Shown here: positions 44,938 to 57,224 of the stretch, piece by piece
Position numbering within the stretch: position 1 is the stretch's first letter
How the letters are laid out: the number at the start of each line of letters is the position of its first letter
Assembly: GCF_031755915.1 (NCBI RefSeq)
Contig: NC_083383.1
Span: 28,171,001-28,235,000 of the forward strand
From: Ziziphus jujuba
Lineage: Eukaryota > Streptophyta > Magnoliopsida > Rosales > Rhamnaceae
Reading direction: 5' to 3'
DNA: 64,000 nt
Position numbers and translations under genes: made by a program
The notes under the pieces: model-generated
Database searches by the model: none
What the model saw: only the letters and a program-made list of their open reading frames with translations
What the model was told of the DNA's origin: nothing

Positions 44938-47900
44938 TCATTTGACAACGCTTACACCAAAAAAAAAAAAAAAAAAAATGGCATTGAATTTCCTTGCTAA
45001 TTTGTCATATTAAATTATTAAGAAGTTAGACAAGTAAATATTCTTTGTTGAACATTGTTTAACGATCTTTTAATTGGGGGCAGCAATTTATATTATTATA
45101 TGAAATCCAAATTAAAAAAATGACTCGTTTAGATTATTCGAAATTAATATGAATTGACATGAATAAGTTAAATTAATGTGTAAATATTAAAAAATAACAA
45201 ATACATTTATATTTTAATATATTATAATGTAAAAATAATAAAATAGTATAAATAGTAATATTATTTTATTTAAATAGGTTAAATAGGTCAACTTGGTGTC
45301 AAATGGGTATAATCCACCTACATGAATTATCACTCCTATTTTTAACCCTTAAACAATCTTCTATTTGAAGTTATAATTTTCACACAAATACTTGTAAAGC
45401 TTAATATGCATTATTATTGAAAAACAAATTTTCAAGAAAATCTTTTTATTTATTCTGTTCATTATTGATGTTTACCATCTTACATCTTTATCTTTCTAAT
45501 TACTTCAATAAATTTATAATAATTTCATGGATTTCAATATAAGAGTTTACTCCATATTTTTCATACAGGCTCACATAGGATAATCCATATCAAAATGACT
45601 CTTAGTGATATGTCTAAATTCTAGATCAATTTGGCTTGTAGCTAAAAATATAAATCTCCTCCACTATTAATTTGACCTTAAATTAGTTTATAGTGCATTT
45701 GAAATTATGGATTTGAACTACGTCTTTTCCTTTCTAGATTAGAAAACTATTGTAGATCTGATAAAAGAAAAATGAACGAGGAATGTAAGTCTTCTAATCC
45801 TATTGGTATTATTCAACTAAGATAGGTATACAAGCCATTCAACCCTATTAACTTTTAGATTAGAGTCATTAGTATTGTAACTTTAAGTACAAACAGTATT
45901 CAGAATAAATTTTGAAAGATTTTTATGGATTTTTTAAATGGTTGACTTTTACAAATTTTATAAATTTTTATGGACTTTTATAGAATTTATAAAATATGAC
46001 AAATTTTTTATAAACTTTTTATAGATTTTCATGTTAAAATATTTTTATGGAATTTTTTAGAGTTTCAGAATTACGAAAAACTTTCATAGATTTATATATA
46101 TTTTCATTTCAAAAGAATTTAATAAACTTTTATTAACTTTTAAATATAATAACTTCATAGTAATATAAATATATTTCTTATTTCAATAAAAATATTCATA
46201 AAAATCAAAATATAAGTTACCTTGATAAAGAAAATTTATTTACAAAAAAATTGTAATGGAATTCATAATTATTTTATATTAAGCAAAAGTAAATGATCAT
46301 AAAAAATTAAGGATTATAGTTATTGGAGACATTTCTAAACCAAATCGTAGGTTTATTGCACTTTGATACAATTATATATTAAAAAGTTGAATTTTTATTA
46401 AAAAAAAGAAAAAAAATAATTGTTTGATTGAGAACATATAGGAAAAAAATCAAATCCTAAAACCTCTTTTTTTTTTTTGGTTGAGCTTCGGTTTTGTGGT
46501 AGAAAAAGGAGTGGCGCGTGAGAAGAAGAGAGGGGAGGAGGGAGGGGCTCCAAAAATAAAGTATAACATAAATGCACTTTGGGCCATTCAAAAAGTTTTC
46601 AAAAGTATACAAAAGTTTTGAAGGAATGTAGGAAAGTAATTAGAGTAATTGTAAGCTAAATTTTTTCATTTTAACTAAAAGGTCAATAAAAATCTATGAC
46701 TTATAAAAGTTTGTAAAATTCATTAACAAATTAAATGTCTTAACTTTTATAAACTCTTAAAAAATTTTAATTAAATACATCTTAATTTTAATAAATTTTT
46801 AAAAATTTTTTAAAAATTCATATTAAATATTCCATAACTTTCGTAGAGTTTTTAAAGATTTATATTAAATATAATTAAATTTGTAAATTCAATTCTATAA
46901 AAATTTTTGAATTGAATATATAGTTTTCACTTTACTTTTGACTATACATATATATATATATATATATATATATCTTTCATCAAAAGTTCAACATCCTCTT
47001 AATTAACTGTCACATCCATTTTCCATGTAAATGTGATTAGCCTTCATTTTTATTAGGAGAGCTACAGTTAGGTTTAGCTATGTTAAATATTATGGCTGAT
47101 AGCCAACTCAACTGCATATTTATGTATGTGTATATACGTGATAAATTCTTTGTTGGCTGTAACAAGGAGTACCATTCTGATCTCCATTATTCAAAAAATA
47201 ATTTCCCAAACTTTGTCCTGCTAATATATATGGGTGGGACAGTAGAATTGTTAGAACCCAACTCCCAAAATAATTTATAGTGCTGGGGTCCAACTATACT
47301 ATATATATATATATACATATATAGCATACAAATCCTCTAAGAATCTAATATTTTAGTTTCATTATTTTTTTCGTTAATTAATGAATGATTGGGTTAGATG
47401 GATGGATATAGAAATCCAACATGACTATACACCACGCGAGTCTTAAATATCAAACTATGGTGAGAAACAATATTTCGAATACTTTCATTGAAAAAAAAAA
47501 AAAAACCCAATATTTCGAATAATAATTATAACAATCATAATAATATAATAAAAAGAAGAGGGGAAAAAAAAAAAAAAAAAGATAAATATATGGGTGGAGT
47601 CCATAATGGGTTTGTGAATTCGAATGTGTGTGTTTCTCTTTTGTAGTTTTGTTTGTAGCGTTGTGGCCACATGCAAAAGCACATGCTAGATTTTGGCTTC
47701 TTCTTCTAGTTGCATAATTTGTATGCATATGTTTTATTAAAAAGAATATGCTAAAAAGAAGACCATTAAAATTGCTTTGCTTTTATTCTTTTGATCCTTT
47801 TTCCCCCCTCCATTGTACTCTCTGTCTCTCTGTCTCTCTCTCTCTCTTTCTTTTTCTCTCTCCATAGGTCGATCCATGCTTGCATGTGTTCATTTTTAAT

Positions 47901-48743
47901 ATTTTTCCAGGGTTCTTTTTATGATTATTTTTAAGTTTTTTTTTTTTTTTTTTGGCTCAAAATGATTATTTTTAAGTTGCTTCTTATTAATTACGAGCCT
48001 GCATACTGAACAACATAGAAATAAGAAGGAAAAATGTTACATATACATACCATAAATGTAAATAACGAATATTTGAAAAGACCAATTCACCCTATCAAAT
48101 AGTGTTTTCTTTATCAATTATTTGTTTTTGTTTTTTCATTAACAACTTATGTAAGTTTATGTTATAAAGATCCCTAAAACTGATGAAACAGAAAATGGAT
48201 GAAATTTACATAAACACGTTTTAGAGCCAACAAAAAAAATAATAATAATAAATTAAGTTGAAGAAATTTTTATGTATACAAAAAAAAAATTAAAAAAAAA
48301 ATTCAACAAAAACTTTTTAGTTCATGCACAAATAATTTAGCAGCTCTTTCCTCACGTGAACAAGTGGCCTAAAATGTGGCTATACAAAATGAAGATCTAA
48401 AATGAATTACATAAATTAATATATTGTCACATAAACTATAGGTTATAGTTAATAAAAATTAAAAATGGTAAATCACATGAGGGTACGCAAATATGAAAAT
48501 AAAACTTTTTGCAGCTTTCAGATGGAGACCTGAGTTATTAATTCATAAAAAAATAAAAAAGTAAAAACCAAGATATTAATACAAGTGAAGTGAGTGAGAT
48601 GTATAATATAGTCTTTAGAGAGAAAGGAAGGACGGGGACAGTTCTTAAATCTTCCCCGTACGGGGTACGGTTTCTCGTGCCCACATCCACATGCAGCTGC
48701 TGTTTTCTTATTTATTTGATAGATTCGCAATCTAACGCCTTTT

Positions 48744-49010
48744 TAAGCCTATTTGGATAAAATGAATGGAAAAAAAAAATAATTTTAAAAAATTAAATTT
48801 TTATTAATATAAAAAATTATTTCTATTTATAAATATATTATTTTAAAAATTTATATTTATTTTTAATTTATTATATAATATTAAATTTAATTATTTATAA
48901 ATTTTAATTTTTTTATTATTCATCAAATATATTAAAAAAATTAATTTTCAAAAAATTAAATTTTAAAAATCATTTTTTTTTCAATTTTAACATTTTTCAA
49001 ACGGATTTAT
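48744..49010. mobile_element. possible AT-rich foldback MITE
   Basis: The left end (AAGCCTATTTGGATAAAATG) and the reverse complement of the right end (AAATCCGTTTGAAAAATG) are similar and followed by matching A-rich and AATTTTAAAA segments, giving a long imperfect inverted repeat. No clear target duplication was found. Confidence 0.35.
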
Positions 49011-51298
49011 TAAGTACACAAATTTTCTTCCTATTTTTTAATTTTTTTCAAATTATTTATTTATTTTTTTTGTTTTTCTTTTTGTATGTGAAGAATTTAT
49101 TAGCAGCTAAACGGTGACAATTTTTCAAATAAAAAATTTTAAAAATTGTGTGTATAAACTTTAATTCTTGAAAGATGAAGACAAAAATTAATGAAAGTTA
49201 CAAGAGAGTAGAAAAAATAAATTGCTTTATCATTGTTATTTTTCTAAACATTTTTGATATATCTTGATTAATTTTATGATAATGTTTGAAAAATTTTGGA
49301 TTTTAAATGACCCTTTTTTCTCAAAAAAAAAAAAAAGAAAAGAAAAAGAAAAAATAGTGTCCTAAAAGGATAACATCGCAGTTTTATATTTCCACTTCAT
49401 TATCTAGATTTTTAAGCTAGTTTGGGAAAAATGACTCTGTGATTGCTTCATTGGATCATAAAAATAATCATCGTTACCATTTGTAACGATCAACTTGTTT
49501 ATTAGGTTTTTATCTCCAAAAAGAAAAAAAAAAAAAAAGCCTAGTTTATTAGGTATCTATCAAAAATATTAAATTGCCTTTAAGGATCTAAATTTGCATT
49601 TATACACCACACCAAGATGTAATTTGTGACTAATATAGGATTTTAACCTTTGATTATTTTTCAAATTGGGGCTCTATACACAACTTGATCAACTAACAGT
49701 GGAGATATCAAAACTTAAATTTATTTGTGTAGATAATGTATTACCCATTAACAATCCATTTAACCAATTGATAAAAAAGATTAAAAATATAATTAAATGT
49801 ATAATAAAGTATATTTACAAACGCATTCATAATATATAGCCCTAAAAACAAAATTGTTGAAAATCATATAACAATAATATAATACAAAACAAATAATATA
49901 TTTTTTAACCCCAAAACTCTTCTAAATATCATAGATTTATTGTAAAAGATATAATTATTTTTCTGTATATAATAAAATTATCAAAATTACCCTTCTAAAC
50001 AGGTTAAACGAGTTTGTTTCATGTTAACTGATCATGCAAACTTTTGTTAGGTTTACTATTTATCATATAAAAAATGCAATTTATCATTACTGTAATGTCT
50101 AAAAAAGTTCACGATTGTATATTGAATATTGAATTTTTAATATAAAATGTCTGAAAATAATTATTTTTGTTTTGAATAAATCTAAACAGAATTAAATAAA
50201 CCTAATTAGTATTCATCATTTCAAAAATAAATTTTATTTTCATTTATTATAATAATAACAAATAGTAAAACTTTCCGTAGCTAGCGTTGATATGTATGGA
50301 AGTTTCAAGAAACATTCAATTCAATCTACCAAATTTTGTTGGTAAGTCAAGAAATTTTCAAAGCCATAATAAATACAATTTAAAGCCATTTAAGGAATTT
50401 ATTGTGTTTTGAGTCCTTCTCATTTCCTTTTCTTTATCCCAAATAAAATTTTAAAATTCAAGGGGAAGAAAAAAAAAAAAAAAAAACTTTTTTTGGCCTT
50501 TTGCTTTATAAAAAATCGTCACTGCTATTAAAGGTCAAAAGCTGTCACGAAATCCTGATAGCGACCCTCGTAGCCAAGTGACCTCTGACGAGGACCTTCC
50601 TGGCCCCACCGCATATTCTCCTACAAATTTTAGGACCATCCATTTGAATTTACTAAAATACCCTTGATCCAGCCCACTGATTGAAAAAAAAATGTTTCCT
50701 CGTTCTTGACCCACACCTTTTTTTAACAGATTCTACTTCTTAAACGCTCCCATTAGGTTCTTTCCAAATCCAATTTGAAAGAAGCCCCAAATTGACCTAA
50801 CACAGAAGGAAAATAAAAAAGAAAAAGAAAAAGAAATTATTTTTAGAATAAGTGGTCACCTTTGATTTAGTTAAATAAACTAGGCTTACGCGTTAAAAAT
50901 TTAATCATTAGATAAAATAATTAATATTTAAATTTAAATTTAAAAATCTAAATGAAATATGTTAACCTTACTACTTGCCATATTATAATTCTTTAGTTAT
51001 TTAAAGTTAAAAAAATTATTTATATAATTATTAAATATATATATGTATAATCATGTTAACATTGAAGCGATGATTTTAGCATTAAATATTTTATTATTAG
51101 CTTTTAAATTATATAAAAAAAATTCAAAATTTAATTATTGATTAAATATAGGTTTGTTAATATAAAATCCTAATTTATGGGAAAAAAATTTTAGTTTGGC
51201 AAAATGAATCTGTAAGAAATTAGATGATCATAAATAAATTTTTAAATATTTTTAAAAGGAAGTCTTGAAATTCAGTAGGTCGACTGGAAAAGGAATCT

Positions 51299-51557
51299 AA
51301 TATATATATATATATATATATACAGTCCGTTTATAGTGCGGATCACAGTATTGGTGACGGTTTTCTAAGAAATCGTCGTTAATACTATAAAAAATCGTTA
51401 CTAATACTGCGATTCTCATATGGACCGTCTTCACCATAAAATTTTTATATATATATATATATATCTGTATATATATATATGGAGAGAGAGAGAGAGAGAG
51501 GTCAACATTTTTATCACTCTTGGACAGGGAGCAATTATCCATATATTTGTTCTAGTG
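51299..51557. mobile_element. CACTA-like nonautonomous remnant
   Basis: The right end reads, on the minus strand, CACTAGAACAAATATATGG, a typical CACTA (En/Spm) terminus. Inside are inverted subterminal motifs of the type GTATTGGTGACGG / CGTTACTAATACTGC and GAAATCGTCGTTAATACT, common in plant CACTA elements. GAATCT follows the right end (51558-51563) and also precedes the AT tract on the left (51293-51298). The left CACTA terminus itself is not recognisable and may be overwritten by the (AT)n expansion. Confidence 0.5.
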
Positions 51558-53263
51558 GAATCTCATATGATTACACATAATTAGTCAAATAATATCATTT
51601 ATATTACTAAATTGAGATATGAAATTCCAATAATAAAATTTATAGAGCAGGTACTACTCTAATGGCTATGCCATATCATTTTTGTATTAAATCTAATTAT
51701 TACATATAAAATAAACCGAATATTTATATCTATATATAATATTAAAATAAAACAAATAGATCCTACTAAATAATTTTTGAATATTGGATTATGTGAGTGA
51801 TTTGTCATAACACATCATATGTATCACCAAGTAATAAAACAAAGTTTTTCGGATTTTTAATTGTCATTATGACCTTCACGATTTTATGGTACACATGATT
51901 ATTTGATTGGTCCATGTATACCAAATTAATTACCACTTTTGCACGTTAGATAATTTTTCATTGAGTCTAATTGATGTTGTAACCTCTATCCTTTGCTTCA
52001 TAGCGGAAACTTTCAAAAAGGTCACCCCATTTTGACAAGTCTGCCAAACAGGTCCTTAACATTGTGCAATCAAACAAAGAAAGAAATAAAAAGAGGAAAA
52101 AGTGAGAAAGATCTTCCATGCTATGCTTTTTCCCAATTACAACATCATCAAGCAGGCAATTTCCCTTTTGGGTCTTGACGTGGCACAATGCTTAGCCATG
52201 AAGTTTGATTGAATTATGTGAAATAGTTTTCCTTCGTGCTTTCTTTCCAATTATTATTATTATTATTTTTTTTTTCTAATTTGTTAATTTTTATACCCTC
52301 TTTCTTTTCACCCACCAAACCTTCTTCGAGATATGTGACATGGATTCTATCTTTAATTACTATTTTTATATTAGTAATTTTATCTTATTAACTATTAATT
52401 TACCATTGTAAATATTAAAAAGTTTTAAGTAATTAAAAGTACCATTTTTGCTTTTTGAAAACTTACATGGTTTAATTAAGCATATGTAAAAATGTCCTTC
52501 CTTTTATTAAGCGGATTGAATATAAAAATAAAATGCATCTAATTGTCATACTTGAACACCAAAATGAGAATACAATACAATAATACTTGCAAACAAACGA
52601 GGAACACCTTGCCTTGTTCAATGGTTTAGAGTATGCGAATTTCAGCTTTGGAATTCTAATTGAACCGACATATTTGAACATTTTACAAAAGCAAAAAAGA
52701 CCAACTCGGCTGAGTTGACTCATCTGAACTCTAAAAAGCATGATGCAATATCCATATAATTTTCTCTAATCGTTTGCTTTTTCCTTTTTACATTATAATA
52801 TTACATATATAATTAAGCCTAATCAATTACTTTTAATTTATCAAGCTAAAATAAGAATGCAGACAGACTTTATTAGCAGACGAAGAGAAAATTATGAAAT
52901 TGCTGACCTTTTAGGGCCAAGGATTTGACAACCTGCACAGTTTGAAATAATAGTATTATGCGTATATAATTCCTTGAAAGAGAGATATCCTATTGGAAAG
53001 GCAAGTTTGCTTTTTGAGAAAAAAAACTTTTGAGTTTTCCCAATGAATGTGATCCACTTTTTCTTCTCCTTTCTATTCAATTTTCTAGCATTCAATTTCT
53101 AAGCATTATCTCCACCAAAAACCCCACAATTATAATTACATTGCGACCGTAATCACACTCTGTACATTCATCTCTATCAAAAACATGCACAGATGTAAGC
53201 ACCAGAATCTCTCTATCAAGCTAAATGGGGTCCACTTTCCTCACCACCTAACAAGCCCTTATT

Positions 53264-53265
<2 letters not shown>

Positions 53266-53297
<32 letters not shown>
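53266..53297. repeat. (CT)n tract upstream of the MCTP gene
   Basis: About 16 CT units lie in the probable 5' UTR or core promoter region, followed by a further 230 bp of pyrimidine-rich sequence. Such tracts are common in plant leaders and may act as GAGA-type sites. Confidence 0.9.
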
Positions 53298-53300
<3 letters not shown>

Positions 53301-53555
53301 AAATGGTTTCTGGCTTCTTACTCCAATGTGAAAAACATTTCATCATCTCCATGAACCGCCTACTCTTCTTCTCCCTTCTCTCCACCTTTCCCTCTGTCTC
53401 TTTCTCTTTCTCTCCATTTTCTGTCTTCTTCTTCTTATTCTTTACTCTTACTCTTTCAAGATCCGCTTTCTTTTTCTCTTCCTTTATAGACAAAGAAACT
53501 CACTTTCTCTCCTCTATATAGTAGCTCAGCTGTATACAATCATCAAAATTCCGAC

Positions 53556-56500
53556 ATGACCAAACTTGTTGTTGAAGTTCATGATGCGAGTGATCTAATG
53601 CCCAAAGATGGGCAAGGCTCGGCTAGTCCTTTTGTTGAAGTAAATTTCGATGATCAGATACAGAGAACTCAGACAAAGCAGAAAGATCTCAATCCTTACT
53701 GGAATGAGAAGCTAGTTTTCAATATCAATGATCCAAAACATCTTCCACACAAGACCATCGATGTCGTAGTTCGCAACGATCGAAAAGGTGGTCACCATAA
53801 CTTCCTCGGACGTGTCAGCATCTATGGCGTCTCTGTTCCTTTTTCGGAATCCGAAGCAAGTGTTCAAAGATACCCTCTTGATAAAAGAGGTCTCTTTTCT
53901 CAAGTCAAAGGAGATATAGCTCTCAGAATCTACGCACTTCACGGTAATGATTCTTATCCTTCTCAAATTCCACAGCAACAACCAGCAGCAGCTGAAGAAA
54001 GTAAAAGCAAAACCACCACCGTAGAGACTCCTCTTCAAGAAATCCCAACAAACACCATTATTGATGAGGAGCTACCGAGCATGCCTGTTGACAAGAAGTT
54101 GAAGAAAAAGAAGGAGAAGGAAGTGAGAACTTTTCACTCCGTTGGAGCTGCCGGACACGGCCACGGCCACGGCGGCGGCGGCGGCGGAGGGGGTGGCGGT
54201 GGCGGTGCTCCTCCACCAGCGGTGTCGGCGGGGTTCGAATTCATGAAGGAAAAAGCACCAACAGTTGAAACAAGGACGGATTTTGCCCGTGCGGCCGGAC
54301 CGGGTCCGGCCACCGTATCGCAAATGCAGTTTCAGAAGACCAACCCGGAATTCGGGTTGGTGGAGACCAGTCCGAGAGTGGCGGCTCGAATGCGGTACCG
54401 GGGAGGCGACAAGACGTCAACAACTTATGATCTGGTGGAGCAGATGCATTTCTTGTTTGTGAGTGTTGTGAAAGCAAGAGATCTTCCTGTTATGGATGTT
54501 TCAGGGAGTCTTGATCCTTACGTGGAAGTGAAGCTTGGGAACTACAAAGGGGTTACAAAACACTTGGAGAAGAATCAGAACCCGGTATGGAAGCAGATTT
54601 TCGCCTTCTCGAAAGAGAAACTGCAGAGCAACCTGCTGGAAGTTATAGTGAAAGATAAGGATATTGGGAAGGATGATTTCGTTGGGAGAGTTTTCTTTGA
54701 TCTCACTGAAGTCCCACTTAGATTGCCGCCTGATAGTCCCTTAGCTCCTCAATGGTATAAATTGGAAGACAAGCACGGGAACAAGTTCAAAGGGGAGATT
54801 ATGCTTGCTGTTTGGATGGGAACTCAGGCTGATGAATCATTCCCTGAAGCTTGGCATTCTGATGCTCACAACATTAGCCATGTCAACCTTACTAATACTC
54901 GATCCAAAGTGTATTTTTCTCCTAAACTTTACTACCTTAGAGTTCTTGTTATTGAGGCTCAAGATCTTGTGCCTTCGGAAAAAGGCCGTGGTCCGGATGC
55001 ATATGTTAGGGTTCAACTTGGGAATCAGCTCAGGCCCACTAGGCCTTCACAAATGAGGGTCAACAACCCTGTTTGGAACGAAGAGCTTATGTTTGTGGCT
55101 TCGGAGCCTTTTGAGGATTTCGTCGTTGTTACTGTTGAGGACAGAATTGGACCTGGAAAAGATGAGATTCTGGGGAGGGTGTTTATCTCACTTAGAGAAA
55201 TTCCACAGAGAGTTGAGTCTAAGTTCCCAGATACTCGGTGGTATAACCTCCATAGGCCATCTCTGGCGGCCAAGGATGAAACGGAGAAGACGAAGGAGAA
55301 GTTTTCGAGTAAGATCCATCTTCGTCTCAGCTTAGACTCTGGTTATCATGTTCTTGATGAGTCCACCCATTTTAGTAGTGATTTGCAACCTTCTTCCAAG
55401 CACCTGAGGAAGAGAAATATTGGGATTCTTGAGCTCGGGATTTTGAGTGCCAAGAATTTGCTGCCATTGAAGAGCAAAGATGGAAGGTTAACTGATGCAT
55501 ACTGTGTGGCTAAGTATGGGAATAAATGGATTCGAACTCGAACACTACTAGACACTCTGACTCCTAAATGGAATGAGCAGTATACTTGGGAAGTTTATGA
55601 TCCTTGTACTGTAATCACCATTGGAGTTTTCGACAATTGTCATATCAATGGCAAAGATGATGCAAGGGACCAGAGGATTGGGAAGGTGAGAATTCGGCTA
55701 TCGACGTTAGAGACTAATCGAATCTATACCCATTACTATCCCCTTCTAGTTCTTACACCCTCTGGTTTGAAGAAGCATGGAGAACTTCATTTGGCAGTCA
55801 GGTTCACTTGCACAGCATGGGTTAACATGATGGCCCAGTATGGAAGGCCGCCGCTTCCGAAGATGCATTATATCCATCCGATATCGGTAAGGCATATCGA
55901 TTGGCTCCGGCACCAGGCAATGCAGATTGTGGCGGCAAGGCTGACACGAGCAGAGCCACCGCTGAGGCGGGAGATCGTGGAGTACATGTTGGATGTGGAT
56001 TACCATATGTGGAGTTTGAGAAGAAGCAAAGCCAACTTTAATCGAATAATGTCTCTTATATCTGGTGTTGCGGCTGTCTGTAGATGGTTTGACGATATTT
56101 GCCACTGGAGAAACCCCATCACAACATGCCTTGTTCATATCCTGTTCTTGATTCTTGTTTGCTACCCTGAATTGATATTGTCCACAATATTTCTCTACCT
56201 CTTTGTGATAGGCATATGGAACTACCGGTTCAGGCCTAGGCATCCACCCCACATGGATGCTCGGCTTTCACATGCTGAGTTTGCTCACCCTGATGAACTC
56301 GATGAGGAATTCGACACGTTTCCTACCAGTCGATCTGCAGATATTGTGAGGATGAGGTATGACAGGCTGCGGAGTGTAGGGGGTAGGGTTCAAACCGTGG
56401 TCGGAGATTTAGCATCCCAAGGTGAAAGAGCTCAAGCCTTACTTAGCTGGCGGGATCCAAGAGGCACAGCTATCTTCATCATCTTCTCGTTGATCTGGGC

Positions 56501-56648
56501 CGTTTTCATTTACGTTACTCCATTTCAAGTGGTGGCGGTGCTGGTTGGACTCTACATGCTGCGACATCCCCGTTTCAGGAGCAGGATGCCTTCTGTGCCT
56601 GTTAATTTCTTCAAGAGGCTGCCAGCAAAGTCAGATATGCTTCTATGA
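53556..56648 (+). CDS. MCTP6: multiple C2 domain and transmembrane region protein (MCTP6-like)
   Basis: This single-exon gene encodes 1030 residues. C2A lies at about 1-130 (starts MTKLVVEVHDASDLMPKDGQ), C2B from 297 (MHFLFVSVVKARDLPVMD), C2C from 458 (LYYLRVLVIEAQDLVPSE) and C2D from 622 (IGILELGILSAKNLLPLK). A PRT_C region carries membrane segments at about 854-885 and 971-1000, and the end RLPAKSDMLL is typical. Between C2A and C2B is a variable linker with a His-Gly/poly-Gly tract (about 200-222). MCTPs are ER proteins held at ER-plasma membrane contacts, mostly in plasmodesmata, where C2 domains bind lipids and some members carry mobile proteins such as FT. The linker words KEVRTFHSVGA and the four-C2 layout point to the At1g22610 (MCTP6) branch. 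It is tail to tail with the next gene. Confidence 0.95.
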   Translation: MTKLVVEVHDASDLMPKDGQGSASPFVEVNFDDQIQRTQTKQKDLNPYWNEKLVFNINDPKHLPHKTIDVVVRNDRKGGHHNFLGRVSIYGVSVPFSESEASVQRYPLDKRGLFSQVKGDIALRIYALHGNDSYPSQIPQQQPAAAEESKSKTTTVETPLQEIPTNTIIDEELPSMPVDKKLKKKKEKEVRTFHSVGAAGHGHGHGGGGGGGGGGGGAPPPAVSAGFEFMKEKAPTVETRTDFARAAGPGPATVSQMQFQKTNPEFGLVETSPRVAARMRYRGGDKTSTTYDLVEQMHFLFVSVVKARDLPVMDVSGSLDPYVEVKLGNYKGVTKHLEKNQNPVWKQIFAFSKEKLQSNLLEVIVKDKDIGKDDFVGRVFFDLTEVPLRLPPDSPLAPQWYKLEDKHGNKFKGEIMLAVWMGTQADESFPEAWHSDAHNISHVNLTNTRSKVYFSPKLYYLRVLVIEAQDLVPSEKGRGPDAYVRVQLGNQLRPTRPSQMRVNNPVWNEELMFVASEPFEDFVVVTVEDRIGPGKDEILGRVFISLREIPQRVESKFPDTRWYNLHRPSLAAKDETEKTKEKFSSKIHLRLSLDSGYHVLDESTHFSSDLQPSSKHLRKRNIGILELGILSAKNLLPLKSKDGRLTDAYCVAKYGNKWIRTRTLLDTLTPKWNEQYTWEVYDPCTVITIGVFDNCHINGKDDARDQRIGKVRIRLSTLETNRIYTHYYPLLVLTPSGLKKHGELHLAVRFTCTAWVNMMAQYGRPPLPKMHYIHPISVRHIDWLRHQAMQIVAARLTRAEPPLRREIVEYMLDVDYHMWSLRRSKANFNRIMSLISGVAAVCRWFDDICHWRNPITTCLVHILFLILVCYPELILSTIFLYLFVIGIWNYRFRPRHPPHMDARLSHAEFAHPDELDEEFDTFPTSRSADIVRMRYDRLRSVGGRVQTVVGDLASQGERAQALLSWRDPRGTAIFIIFSLIWAVFIYVTPFQVVAVLVGLYMLRHPRFRSRMPSVPVNFFKRLPAKSDMLL

Positions 56649-57224
56649 AATGGAAGAAGATATTTTCAGTTTCTCAACTTTCTAGTTCAGAGGGAGGGGA
56701 AAACTTTTATCCCCATCTACGCAATTCTTATGAACAAACAGATATTATGGTAAATAAAATGCGTCAATATTTTATTACAGCAGCATGAGGTGTTGCTTAT
56801 GCTGCTAGCTCTACCCAAGAAGAATCTCAACTTTTAGAAAGTGTGTATATCCTTGTATTGATTCTTATTTATAAATAAAACAAGCAATAGTTTTTTCTTT
56901 TTTTTTTTCTGTGTTTTGATTTTTGTTTTTTTAGAGTTCAAGTTCGAGTTCAAATGGATTAGCTATCAGAAACAATAAAGAATTCAACACATTAAGCCAA
57001 CCTCAAGGAGCTTTGACCACTAAAAGATTACATCAAGCTTTCGACAGCAAACCCAAAAGAAGCTCTACTATTCAAAAATACAGAATTACCAACCCGTACA
57101 CAACAAGATAATCCGTTGTTACAATGATATTAAAAATTCCGCGTTGAAAGGGAAATGCATTTTGCATATGGAACTCTTGAATCGAAAATAATTGACAAAA
57201 ATTGGAAGTAAAGACCAACATCTT
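56649..57224. other. intergenic between convergent genes
   Basis: These 576 bp hold the 3' ends of both genes. For the plus-strand gene, AATAAA polyadenylation signals occur at 56753-56758 and 56874-56879. No other feature was seen. Confidence 0.6.
56753..56879 (+). terminator. polyadenylation signals of the MCTP gene
   Basis: AATAAA occurs at 56753-56758 and 56874-56879, 105 and 226 bp after the stop codon, with T-rich sequence downstream of the second. Confidence 0.55.

Larger units (their letters stand above)
39881..53265. other. 13.4-kb gene-poor region
   Basis: I see no gene. The first 150-250 bp are probably 3' UTR of the preceding gene. The rest is AT-rich, with many (TA)n tracts (for example 40286-40305, 42181-42201, 43133-43156, 44239-44268, 44912-44936, 46947-46973, 51300-51321), an ATTA repeat near 44084-44100, and stretches of TTTTTATAAATTTT words (45900-46150, 46650-46920). 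Named small repeats are listed separately. Open frames in this stretch are short and low-complexity. Confidence 0.5.

Noticed and set aside
54072..54323. Minus-strand frame with Arg/Ala runs
   Set aside because: It is antisense of the poly-Gly linker in the MCTP coding exon.
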